NCBI GenBank assembly: GCA_964618075.1
Contig: CAZTZO010000041.1
Location: 1 to 7,990, forward strand
Length of the DNA: 7,990 nucleotides
Reading direction: 5' to 3'
Source of the DNA: CAYTMY01 sp964618075
GTDB lineage: Bacteria; Bacillota; Clostridia; Eubacteriales; Anaerofustaceae
The notes beneath the pieces were generated by a model. The model searched no databases and was not told the DNA's origin. It saw nothing but the letters and a program-made list of their open reading frames with translations. Shown piece after piece: positions 1 to 6,268 of the stretch. The translations under genes and the position numbers were made by a program. Position 1 is the stretch's first letter. The number at the start of each line of letters is the position of its first letter.

Positions 1-67
1 CTAAAAGACTATTCAAATTTCAAGTGTCCAGATTTCGGGGTACAGATCAAAAAAGGGGAAGTCTTTA

Positions 68-92
68 TTAATCAAAGGAGTAATTTGATTGA
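68..92 (+). promoter_or_regulatory. Hairpin enclosing the ribosome binding site and TTG start of the phosphate transporter
   Basis: AATCAAA (70-76) and TTTGATT (84-90) are perfect inverted repeats around a seven-base loop, GGAGTAA. Adding 68-69 and 91-92 extends the stem to nine pairs with one G-U. The Shine-Dalgarno core GGAG sits in the loop and the TTG start codon (89-91) lies in the 3' arm of the stem. The pairing is read directly from the sequence; that it modulates initiation is inference. The stem is AU-rich, so it would be weak at 37 degrees. Confidence 0.4.
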
Positions 93-1135
93 GTTTTACC
101 GAATTTATTAGTGAGATGTCGGCAAATCCGATATTATTGGTAACGTCCTTATTGACCGTGGGAGTGATACTCGTTAATGGTTGGACTGATGCGCCAAACG
201 CTATTGCAACGTGTATTTCTACGAGATGCCTAAGACCAAGAGCGGCAATAGCAATGGCGGCAGTTTTTAATTTTGCTGGTGTGTTTGTCATGACAATGCT
301 TTCCAGAAGCGTTGCAGAAACTATTTATAATATGGTTGATTTTAATGGCGAAGCGCGCAGTGCGATAATAGCCTTATGTGCTGCGATGACGGCTATTGTT
401 TTATGGGCTGTTTTAGCATGGAAATACGGTATACCTACGAGTGAATCCCATGCCTTGATAGCCGGTCTGTCGGGTGCTGCAATAGCCTTACAGGGAAATT
501 TCAGCGGTATCAACGGTCATGAATGGATAAAGGTCATATACGGACTTATTTTATCTACGTTGCTGGGCTTTGCTTTGGGGTGGCTTATAGCAAAAATAAC
601 CGAATTCTTGTTTAAAAACGTAAAACGTTCAAGCGCAAATAAAATCTTTACGGGGGCTGAAACCTTCGGAGCCGCTTTTATGGCATTCATGCATGGAGCG
701 CAGGACGGACAGAAGTTTATCGGCGTTTTCTTGTTAGGTTTAGCTCTTGCTAACGGTCAGGCAGAAGCAGGGGTTCAGACTATACCTATATGGCTTATGA
801 TAATGTGTTCGCTTATTATGGCATTAGGTACCTCAGTAGGAGGAATGAGAATAATAAAGGCAGTTGGAATGGATATGGTGAAGCTTGAGAAATACCAGGG
901 GTTTTCAGCTGATATTGCAGGGGCTATATGTCTTTTAATTTCATCATTGGGTGGGATGCCCGTCAGCACGACTCATACAAAAACAACGGCAATGATGGGG
1001 GTCGGCGCGGCGAAAAGAGTATCCAGCGTCAATTGGTCTGTTGTAAAGGAAATGGTATTGACTTGGGTATTGACTTTCCCCGGTTGCGGATTGATAGGTT
1101 ATTTAATGGCTAAGCTTTTCTTAGCAGTTTTATAA
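89..1135 (+). CDS. pit: Inorganic phosphate transporter, PiT family
   Basis: This is a cytoplasmic-membrane carrier that imports inorganic phosphate (or metal-phosphate) using an ion gradient. The 348-residue product is almost entirely hydrophobic segments. It has the family's duplicated signature: GWTDAPNAIAT at 31-41 in the N-terminal half and HGAQDGQKF at 202-210 in the C-terminal half. Each repeat keeps the key acidic residue (D34, D206). The other conserved pair is GIPTSESHA (114-122) and PVSTTHTKTTA (291-301). The start chosen is TTG at 89, because AAAGGAG (74-80) lies eight bases upstream; an in-frame ATG at 116 has no comparable ribosome binding site. The length is typical of compact bacterial PiT proteins. 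The stop is 15 bases before the DUF47/PhoU-like gene, a pairing common in bacteria and a strong sign of a low-affinity phosphate uptake operon. The promoter lies outside the window or is not recognisable in the 88 bases available. Confidence 0.95.
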   Translation: MSFTEFISEMSANPILLVTSLLTVGVILVNGWTDAPNAIATCISTRCLRPRAAIAMAAVFNFAGVFVMTMLSRSVAETIYNMVDFNGEARSAIIALCAAMTAIVLWAVLAWKYGIPTSESHALIAGLSGAAIALQGNFSGINGHEWIKVIYGLILSTLLGFALGWLIAKITEFLFKNVKRSSANKIFTGAETFGAAFMAFMHGAQDGQKFIGVFLLGLALANGQAEAGVQTIPIWLMIMCSLIMALGTSVGGMRIIKAVGMDMVKLEKYQGFSADIAGAICLLISSLGGMPVSTTHTKTTAMMGVGAAKRVSSVNWSVVKEMVLTWVLTFPGCGLIGYLMAKLFLAVL

Positions 1136-1150
1136 AAGGAGATAGATAAA

Positions 1151-1771
1151 ATGGCAAAGAAATCTGTGAATTATTACGCATTGTTTATAGAAGCGGCAAG
1201 CTTTTCATGTGACGCGGCAAGAGAGTTGAAAAACGCAGTTGAAAAGTTCGATGCTGATTTACTCGCCGAGAATATACAGATGGTACACACTATTGAGCAT
1301 ACTGCAGATGAGAGAAAGCATTATCTTATGGAGAATCTTTCTCAGGAATTTATCACACCGATCGAAAGGGAGGATATAGTCGCGCTTGCTCAGGAGCTTG
1401 ATGATGTGACGGATTCAATAGAAGAAATTTTTCAAAGTATATATATGTATAACGCAAAAGCAACAACTCAGTATGCTGTTGAGTTTTCTTATATCATATT
1501 AAAAAGCTGCGAATCCATACGAGAGCTTATGACCGAATTTGAGAATTTTAAGAAATCAAAGACGATCAAGGATAAAATAATTAAACTTAATGATTACGAA
1601 GATGAAGGCGACCGCTTGTATATGAAGGCTATGCGCGAGCTGTGTACCACGTCAAATGACCCAATAACAATAATCGTGTGGTCAAAATTGTATCAAAAGT
1701 TTGAAGATTGCTGCGACCATTGTGAAAATGTAGCTAAAGTGGTTGAGGGCGTCATCATGAAGAACTCATAA
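1151..1771 (+). CDS. PhoU-like phosphate transport regulator, DUF47 family
   Basis: This is a soluble, all-helical protein of the DUF47 (PhoU_div) family, which is commonly paired with PiT transporters and is thought to adjust their activity. The 206-residue length is normal. Acidic, helix-rich segments that recall the metal-binding E/D clusters of PhoU-type bundles are visible: HTIEHTADERKH (about 46-57), LAQELDDVTDSIEE (about 78-91), NDYEDEGDR (about 147-155) and KFEDCCDHCENVAKVVEG near the C-terminus. The last is the family's typical ending. The ATG start is supported by AAAAGGAG at 1134-1141, which overlaps the stop codon of the transporter gene, so the two are very probably co-transcribed and may be translationally coupled. 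It is not the PhoU of the Pst/PhoR system: no pst genes are nearby and it matches the shorter PiT-associated branch. No hydrophobic segment or signal peptide is present. Confidence 0.9.
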   Translation: MAKKSVNYYALFIEAASFSCDAARELKNAVEKFDADLLAENIQMVHTIEHTADERKHYLMENLSQEFITPIEREDIVALAQELDDVTDSIEEIFQSIYMYNAKATTQYAVEFSYIILKSCESIRELMTEFENFKKSKTIKDKIIKLNDYEDEGDRLYMKAMRELCTTSNDPITIIVWSKLYQKFEDCCDHCENVAKVVEGVIMKNS

Positions 1772-1782
1772 TTCGAATAAAA

Positions 1783-1847
1783 CACCTCTTTATATGTTGT
1801 TATACCGTATATCTGACGTATGCATGGCAACGATAAAACAGAGGTGG
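1783..1847 (+). promoter_or_regulatory. Intergenic fold that can pair with the ribosome binding site of the penicillin-binding protein gene
   Basis: CACCTCT (1783-1789) is exactly complementary to AGAGGTG (1840-1846), which contains the Shine-Dalgarno sequence of the gene starting at 1852. Inside this pair TTAT (1790-1793) can pair with ATAA (1833-1836), and GTTGTTAT (1796-1803) with ATGGCAAC (1824-1831) through two G-U pairs. Together they form one long imperfect hairpin filling nearly all of the 80-base gap. There is no T-run after it, so it is not an intrinsic terminator. Sequestration of the ribosome binding site is inference from the pairing. Confidence 0.45.
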
Positions 1848-1851
1848 TATT

Positions 1852-3306
1852 GTGCGAGTCAAGTTAATCAAATATATAATTTCTGTTTTTATGCTTTCAT
1901 GCTGCGTCGTGTGCATTTGGCGTATATGCTTTCCTGAGATATCAAAAAACCTTTCCGATCAGTATGCTAAGGATATAATAGTGTCTTATCCAAGAGGAAC
2001 AATCTACGACAGAAACGCTATCGCGATGACTAACCGTCGTATCAAGGGTTATGAATTTTTAGATTTATCCGATAGTTCGCTTAATATCTCTCCTTACCTC
2101 ACAGGTGAGATAAACTGCGACAAAGACAGCGTAAAATCACAACAATGTCATGGGGTGAGCGGACTGGAACAATGCTACGACGAGATATTGTCCGGAGGCA
2201 GCCCGATAACTGTCAGCGCATATGTCGACGCTAAGGGCAATATACTTGAGGACAGCGGTTACTATGTAGAAAATGCTCATCCGAACGAAGGAGGCAATAT
2301 AACTCTTTGTCTGGATTGCATATTACAGCAGAATTGCGAACAGATAATGAAGGAATTTGCTTCAGAATATTCCTTTGAAAAAATGAGTGCAATAATAAGT
2401 GATGTGAATACCTCGGAGATATTGGCAATGCCCTCGTATGGAGGCTATATGAATAATGCCATGCTCACTTACCAGCCGGGCAGTGTGATGAAAATCATTA
2501 CTGCAGCTGTTGCATATGAAATGGGTGTAATCGATGAAAACAGCACTTATGAGTGTACGGGAACCGTTTACGTGGACGGCGAACAGCGCCATTGCTGTGA
2601 TAATGCCGTTCATGGGAATTTGACAATGGCAGAGGCTTTTGCAGTCTCGTGTAATTGCTGCTTTTATGAAATGGCAAAAAAACTGACATATACCGATGAG
2701 GAAGGCAACTTAAGATCGTATGTCCTTGATAGAGCTAAACAATGGGGCTTTAGCGAATACGAAACAATCCCCCAAAACAGATTTCTTCTTGAATATGACG
2801 ATCATTACAGCTTTGTTTGCTCAGATATTTTTAATAACATGGATATTTTCAACGCTACGCTTGGACAAGGACGCATACAAGCGAGTGCATATACCATTCA
2901 CGCAATTACCGCAGCTATAGCGGCAGGTGGTACGACAATCAAACCGTATATTGTAAGTAGTATCAAAGATGCTGCAAATAATGTAATAAAGACCGAAGAA
3001 AAGATACCATTATGTTTAAATTTAACTCCGAAGACCATATCTTGGCTTAAAGAGGCAATGGTTAAAACAGGGAGTGTGGGTACTGCTTCATCGAATACAT
3101 TAGAAGAATACGGGGGACTTGCAGGCAAAACAGGTACTGCTGAAAACAATGAGGGATGTCCTGCACATGCATGGTTTACAGGGTATTTTCCGGCAAATGA
3201 AGCGAAATATGCCGTAACTGTGGTGATCGAACAGGGAATAAGCGGAGGAAATGCAGTCAAGCTCGCTGATAAATTAGCAAGGCTTACTATTGAAACATAT
3301 CGCTAA
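1852..3306 (+). CDS. Class B penicillin-binding protein (peptidoglycan D,D-transpeptidase, PBP2/FtsI/SpoVD type)
   Basis: The product cross-links peptidoglycan outside the membrane through an acyl-serine transpeptidase. A short cytoplasmic start (MRVKLIK) is followed by one membrane anchor at about 8-28. The N-terminal dimerisation region has the class B marks PRGTIYDRN (47-55) and GVSGLEQCYD (101-110). The transpeptidase domain spans about 176-478 with all three catalytic motifs: S211-V-M-K214 with the nucleophile serine, S266-C-N268, and K426-T-G-T429. At 484 residues it is compact and has no PASTA repeats. It holds 19 cysteines, about 15 of them outside the membrane, which is unusual for an exported enzyme. 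The GTG start at 1852 follows GAGGTGG (1841-1847). No dedicated promoter is obvious, so transcription may continue from the phosphate operon or start in the folded gap. Whether it serves division, elongation or sporulation cannot be told from the sequence. Confidence 0.92.
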   Translation: MRVKLIKYIISVFMLSCCVVCIWRICFPEISKNLSDQYAKDIIVSYPRGTIYDRNAIAMTNRRIKGYEFLDLSDSSLNISPYLTGEINCDKDSVKSQQCHGVSGLEQCYDEILSGGSPITVSAYVDAKGNILEDSGYYVENAHPNEGGNITLCLDCILQQNCEQIMKEFASEYSFEKMSAIISDVNTSEILAMPSYGGYMNNAMLTYQPGSVMKIITAAVAYEMGVIDENSTYECTGTVYVDGEQRHCCDNAVHGNLTMAEAFAVSCNCCFYEMAKKLTYTDEEGNLRSYVLDRAKQWGFSEYETIPQNRFLLEYDDHYSFVCSDIFNNMDIFNATLGQGRIQASAYTIHAITAAIAAGGTTIKPYIVSSIKDAANNVIKTEEKIPLCLNLTPKTISWLKEAMVKTGSVGTASSNTLEEYGGLAGKTGTAENNEGCPAHAWFTGYFPANEAKYAVTVVIEQGISGGNAVKLADKLARLTIETYR

Positions 3307-3341
3307 ATTACCACAGATTGATTAACGACATATTAATAGAC

Positions 3342-3370
3342 TTGACAGTAATCTTTTCTCAATTTATAAT
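3342..3370 (+). promoter_or_regulatory. Consensus vegetative (sigma-A) promoter for smpB-ssrA
   Basis: TTGACA (3342-3347) and TATAAT (3365-3370) are both exact consensus hexamers with the optimal 17-base spacer. The predicted transcription start is about 3377, giving a leader of about 39 bases before smpB. Such a strong promoter fits the high constitutive level of tmRNA. A palindrome AAGCGCTT (3387-3394) lies in the leader; its role is unknown. Confidence 0.9.
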
Positions 3371-3415
3371 TAACAAGCTTGAATAAAAGCGCTTACGATA
3401 TGCTTCGGGGTTGAA

Positions 3416-3877
3416 ATGACAAAAGAAGACAATAGAAAGGTTATTGCCAAAAACAAAGTAGCCGCACATGAGTATTTTATAGAAGATGTTTATGAGGCCG
3501 GTATTTCGTTATTCGGAACAGAGGTTAAATCCATAAGAGCAGGAAAAGTTAACTTAAAAGACAGTTACGCATATATAAAAAATGGTGAAGTCTTTGTTGC
3601 GAATATGCATGTGAGTCCGTATGAGCAAGGAAATATTATGAATAAAGATCCTCTCAGACACCGCAAGCTTCTTTTGAACAAACGAGAAATACGAAAGCTC
3701 AGAGAAAGCAGCCAAAAGGAAGGCTATACTCTTGTACCTCTTGATTTGCATTTTTCAGGAGCGTACGTTAAAATGGATTTGGCTGTGGGAAGAGGCAAAA
3801 AACTTTATGATAAGCGTGAATCAAGCGCAAAAAAGGACGCTCAAAGGAATATAGAACGTGCCTTGAAAAATCACTAA
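3416..3877 (+). CDS. smpB: SsrA-binding protein SmpB
   Basis: SmpB is the obligate partner of tmRNA in trans-translation. It binds the tRNA-like domain, places its C-terminal tail in the mRNA channel of stalled ribosomes and mimics the missing codon-anticodon pair. The 153-residue product has the family length. Family blocks are visible in order: the start of the OB-fold core KVAAHEYFIED (about 14-24), GTEVKSIRAGKVNLKDSYA (about 34-52), HRKLLLNKREIRKL (about 82-95), and the basic GKKLYDKRES with the following Lys/Arg-rich tail to residue 153. The ATG at 3416 is preceded by a modest GGGG (3407-3410). A separate ATG at 3400 reaches a stop within four codons. The gene has its own consensus promoter and ends exactly where ssrA begins, so both partners come from one transcript. 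Confidence 0.97.
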   Translation: MTKEDNRKVIAKNKVAAHEYFIEDVYEAGISLFGTEVKSIRAGKVNLKDSYAYIKNGEVFVANMHVSPYEQGNIMNKDPLRHRKLLLNKREIRKLRESSQKEGYTLVPLDLHFSGAYVKMDLAVGRGKKLYDKRESSAKKDAQRNIERALKNH

Positions 3878-4230
3878 GGGGCCGCAATGGTTTCGACAGG
3901 GATATTTAAGTCAGAATAGCGGGTAGATGTGACGTCATCTTTAAAAATGTCAAATTAAATTTAAACGCAAAAGATAATAACAATTTTGCATTTGCTGCTT
4001 AGTAGCAGCATCGTGTCCTGTATATAACCTGCTGATATACAAAGACGCGTAAACTTTTAAGCAGGCTCCTGTATGCTTACGCCCTTATGTGTACAGTATA
4101 AAAGGGCTCGCGGTTTGTCAGATTTGTTCTTTGCCCTGATAAATCGTCAAATTTGAGCAAAGGACTGCACCCGGAGAATTTCTTTCAGCGGTATTTTTGG
4201 ACGAGGGTTCGATTCCCTCCGGCTCCACCA
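3878..4230 (+). ncRNA. ssrA: Transfer-messenger RNA (tmRNA, 10Sa RNA), one-piece form
   Basis: tmRNA rescues ribosomes stalled on broken messages and tags the nascent protein for proteolysis. The 5' end GGGGCCGCAATGGTTTCGAC and the 3' end GAGGGTTCGATTCCCTC plus GGCTCCACCA are hallmarks of the tRNA-like domain. The acceptor stem 3878-3884 pairs with 4220-4226 and contains the G3-U70 wobble, the alanine identity element, followed by A73 and an encoded CCA (4228-4230). The T arm is 4203-4219 with loop TTCGATT. The 353-base length is normal for a one-piece tmRNA, and the tag frame lies at 3967-4002. Its first base directly follows the smpB stop codon, so the mature 5' end must be cut from the smpB message, presumably by RNase P. 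A T9 run (4231-4239) and a hairpin terminator follow. Confidence 0.97.
3967..4005 (+). other. Proteolysis-tag reading frame of tmRNA
   Basis: The resume codon is GCA at 3967-3969 and the encoded tag reads AKDNNNFAFAA, followed by two tandem TAG stops (4000-4005). The hydrophobic FAFAA ending is the kind recognised by ClpXP-type proteases. The last two Ala codons and the second stop lie in a hairpin: GCTGCT (3994-3999) pairs with AGCAGC (4004-4009), as in the stem that usually closes the tmRNA message region. The frame is read directly; use of GCA as resume codon is by analogy with known tmRNAs. Confidence 0.88.
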
Positions 4231-4248
4231 TTTTTTTTTGAAATGCTC

Positions 4249-4306
4249 AACAGCTTTTGAAACATCCATGAGGCAAGCCTCAGCCTTTTCAAACAGCTGT
4301 TTTTTT
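4249..4306 (+). terminator. Intrinsic terminator of the smpB-ssrA unit
   Basis: The left arm 4249-4262 (AACAGCTTTTGAAA) pairs with 4286-4301 (TTTTCAAACAGCTGTT) through about 14 pairs with one bulged C. A small inner stem TGAGG/CCTCA (4269-4278 region) caps it, and seven T residues (4300-4306) follow. A separate run of nine T (4231-4239) directly after the tmRNA CCA could be an earlier release point. Confidence 0.85.
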
Positions 4307-4433
4307 ATCTTTTCATTTTCTATATACGGCACACATGTGTTGTTTAAGTTGCGAGTATTTTTTCGTAATGAAAACGGCGTCAGTTTAAAGAGCGTTTAAA
4401 ATAGTATCTAAAAATTAAGTATAATTAAAATAA

Positions 4434-4462
4434 TTCAATATAACAGAATGCAATGATATAAT
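4434..4462 (+). promoter_or_regulatory. Candidate extended -10 promoter, distal, for the symporter gene
   Basis: TATAAT (4457-4462) is an exact -10 hexamer preceded by TG one base upstream (4454-4455), giving an extended -10 element. The matching -35 position, TTCAAT (4434-4439), is poor. If used, it would give a leader of about 185 bases before 4653. Confidence 0.45.
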
Positions 4463-4529
4463 TTGTTCGTCGTACAGTGTAAAATCAATAAATTGCGTTT
4501 CCAACGATAACAATAAGCACTATAGAACG

Positions 4530-4558
4530 TTGACACACTGAGTCAATAATGATAATAT
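4530..4558 (+). promoter_or_regulatory. Candidate proximal promoter for the symporter gene with an overlapping dyad
   Basis: TTGACA (4530-4535) is an exact -35 hexamer and TAATAT (4553-4558), 17 bases on, is a partial -10 match. The dyad TTGAC (4530-4534) / GTCAA (4542-4546), with seven bases between, overlaps the -35 box and could be an operator. The predicted leader is about 88 bases. The operator role is inference. Confidence 0.45.
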
Positions 4559-4652
4559 TAACAAATATTGCTTTTATCCATGATTAATTAAACAATTATT
4601 ACAGCTATTACAGCGAAGCTTTTTTTAGTAATGAAAGGGGTATTATTTATTT

Positions 4653-6119
4653 ATGTTACACAGTGTAGTCGAAGAAATAACGAAAATAAACGATGCGGTA
4701 AATAACGTCGTTTGGGGAATTCCAATGCTTGTTCTTCTGTTAGGAGTCGGTATATACATGACAAGCGGAACGGGGTTCTTTCAGGTTCGATATTTTGGAC
4801 ACACTATGAAAGAAACTATACTTGCAATTTTTAAGAACGATAAAATTATTAAAACAAAAGATAAAAAGGCGATATCACAATTTCAAGCGTTGGCAACGGC
4901 GCTGGCTGCAACCGTCGGTACCGGAAATATCGTAGGAGTTGCAACGGCAATCGCAGCGGGCGGACCAGGTGCGGTGTTCTGGATGTGGGTATCTGCATTT
5001 TTCGGTATGATGACGAACTATTCGGAAAATGTTTTGGGAATTTATTACAGAAAAAAGAACTCAAAAGGCGAATGGACGAGCGGGCCCATGAGATATATTG
5101 AAGAGGGTTTGAAATTAAAATGGCTTGCGGTTTTATTTTCTGTCTTTTGTCTTTTTGCTTCCTTTGGAATAGGAAATATAGCTCAAATAAACGGTATAGC
5201 GACCTCACTGAATGGAGCCTTCGGCATTCCTGTATGGATTATCGGACTCGTTCTATCCATAGTCGTTGGATTTGTTATTTTGGGAGGATTAAAAAGAATA
5301 GTATCCGTTACCGAAAAGCTGGTTCCTTTCATGGCAGGTTTTTATATTATTGCCGCTTTGATAGTGATAATTGTTAACGGTGCGAATATTCCATCGGCTT
5401 TCGGTGAAATCTTCAGAGGAGCTTTCAATCTGCGTTCCGCGGGAAGCGGTATTATGGGATATATTATAGCAAAAGCGATAAGATTCGGTATGGCAAGAGG
5501 CGTATTTTCAAATGAAGCGGGATTAGGCTCGTCTGTAATGGTTCATTCCTCTTCAGACGTGAAGGAGCCTGTTACGCAGGGCATATGGGGTATATTTGAA
5601 GTATTTTTGGATACGATTGTTATATGCACTCTTACAGCGCTTGCAATACTTACAACAGGAGCCGATAAGGTTGCGGGGTTAGCCGGCGTTCAAATCACCA
5701 CATACGCATTTAATCACACCTTAGGGAGTGTCGGAACATATATTATTACATTGAGCGTTTTGCTGTTTGCCTTTTCGACAATACTCGGCTGGAGCGTTTA
5801 CGGCACCAGAGCAATAGAATATATTGGCGGTGAAAAGTCGGTCAAGTGGTATAAGCTGTTCTTTTCAATAGTTGTTTTTATAGGTAGTATTTCAAGCGTG
5901 CAGCTTGTTTGGGATATTTCGGATACGTTTAACGGACTTATGGCAATACCGAACTTGATAGCCGTATTTATACTTTCAAAACAGGTATTTGCGATTACAA
6001 AGAATTATAAAATGAGAAAGCTTTCAGATGTTCCTTTAGATGTCGAGCCGATGCTTTCCGTTTACCCCGACATACAAAAGCAGCAGCTTGATGCTCTCAG
6101 ACAGGAAGAAAAACAGTAG
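4653..6119 (+). CDS. Sodium:alanine/glycine symporter, AGCS family
   Basis: This is a polytopic membrane carrier that imports small neutral amino acids (alanine, glycine) with Na+. At 488 residues with about ten to eleven hydrophobic segments it has the family length. Diagnostic blocks are ATVGTGNIVGVATAIAAGGP (86-105), followed by the AGCS signature region GAVFWMWVSAFFGMMTNYSE (106-125), SGPMRYIEEGLK (143-154), and GMARGVFSNEAGLGSSVMVH (279-298) with PVTQGIWGIFEVFLDT (306-321). The C-terminus is a short charged tail rich in Gln and Glu. The ATG at 4653 is preceded by AAAGGGG (4634-4640) with a rather long 12-base spacing; no in-frame start codon lies between them. It is monocistronic: a 422-base gap upstream and a terminator about 100 bases downstream. 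Substrate choice within the family cannot be read from the sequence. Confidence 0.95.
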   Translation: MLHSVVEEITKINDAVNNVVWGIPMLVLLLGVGIYMTSGTGFFQVRYFGHTMKETILAIFKNDKIIKTKDKKAISQFQALATALAATVGTGNIVGVATAIAAGGPGAVFWMWVSAFFGMMTNYSENVLGIYYRKKNSKGEWTSGPMRYIEEGLKLKWLAVLFSVFCLFASFGIGNIAQINGIATSLNGAFGIPVWIIGLVLSIVVGFVILGGLKRIVSVTEKLVPFMAGFYIIAALIVIIVNGANIPSAFGEIFRGAFNLRSAGSGIMGYIIAKAIRFGMARGVFSNEAGLGSSVMVHSSSDVKEPVTQGIWGIFEVFLDTIVICTLTALAILTTGADKVAGLAGVQITTYAFNHTLGSVGTYIITLSVLLFAFSTILGWSVYGTRAIEYIGGEKSVKWYKLFFSIVVFIGSISSVQLVWDISDTFNGLMAIPNLIAVFILSKQVFAITKNYKMRKLSDVPLDVEPMLSVYPDIQKQQLDALRQEEKQ

Positions 6120-6222
6120 AAAGTATTTATAAAACAATACTGATAATAAAAAGAGCGGTGAGATAAATACGGGTAGCCATAAAGACAACTTGTGAACCGA
6201 GGGTCAAGGCAAACTGAATACG
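6120..6222. other. Unassigned, possibly structured stretch after the symporter gene
   Basis: No gene is evident. The part from about 6155 is more GC-rich than the tail before it. It can form CTTG (6189-6192) with CAAG (6204-6208 region) enclosing ACC/GGT. GTGAACCGAGGGTC (6192-6205) agrees at 11 of 14 positions with GTAAACCGCAGGTC (6272-6285) of the tRNA fragment, exactly 80 bases on. On the - strand it is open without a convincing start or ribosome binding site. I do not recognise an RNA family. Confidence 0.3.
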
Positions 6223-6261
6223 AAAACACGCCTTAGATTGTAAAAATCTAAGGCGTGTTTT
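6223..6261. terminator. Perfect 17-bp hairpin, bidirectional intrinsic terminator
   Basis: AAAACACGCCTTAGATT (6223-6239) and its exact reverse complement (6245-6261) enclose a five-base loop, GTAAA. The A4/T4 ends mean it can act in both directions. It is the first terminator after the symporter gene (stop at 6119) and lies seven bases before the tRNA fragment. Confidence 0.8.
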
Positions 6262-6268
6262 GAATTAA

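Larger units (their letters stand above)
4307..4652. other. AT-rich intergenic region ahead of the symporter gene
   Basis: I see no gene here. The stretch holds two candidate promoters (4434-4462 and 4530-4558), a tandem repeat of ATTACAGC (4598-4605 and 4607-4614) and the Shine-Dalgarno AAAGGGG (4634-4640). A weak AGCT/AGCT stem followed by T7 (about 4617-4626) is too short to call an attenuator. I recognise no known riboswitch class. Confidence 0.6.

Noticed and set aside
2898..3260. 120-residue frame on the - strand inside the penicillin-binding protein gene
   Set aside because: It lies entirely antisense to the transpeptidase domain, whose catalytic motifs are intact on the + strand.
3878..4230. 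tmRNA as an integration site in this window
   Set aside because: tmRNA 3' ends are known targets, but no second copy of this 3' end is present in the window and the gene is intact with its terminator.
4147..4332. A 61-residue frame on the - strand ending with WWSRRESNPRP and onward
   Set aside because: The SRRESNPRP part is the familiar false translation of the antisense of a tRNA-like 3' end, here tmRNA, and the N-terminal part is the antisense of the ssrA terminator hairpin. There is no clear ribosome binding site.
4617..4626. AGCT stem followed by T7 as an attenuator before the symporter gene
   Set aside because: The stem has only four pairs and is too weak; the T-run lies close to the ribosome binding site by chance in AT-rich sequence.
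6120..6222. Open - strand frame through the stretch after the symporter
   Set aside because: It reads as a hydrophobic peptide but has no start codon with a ribosome binding site and begins inside the terminator hairpin.
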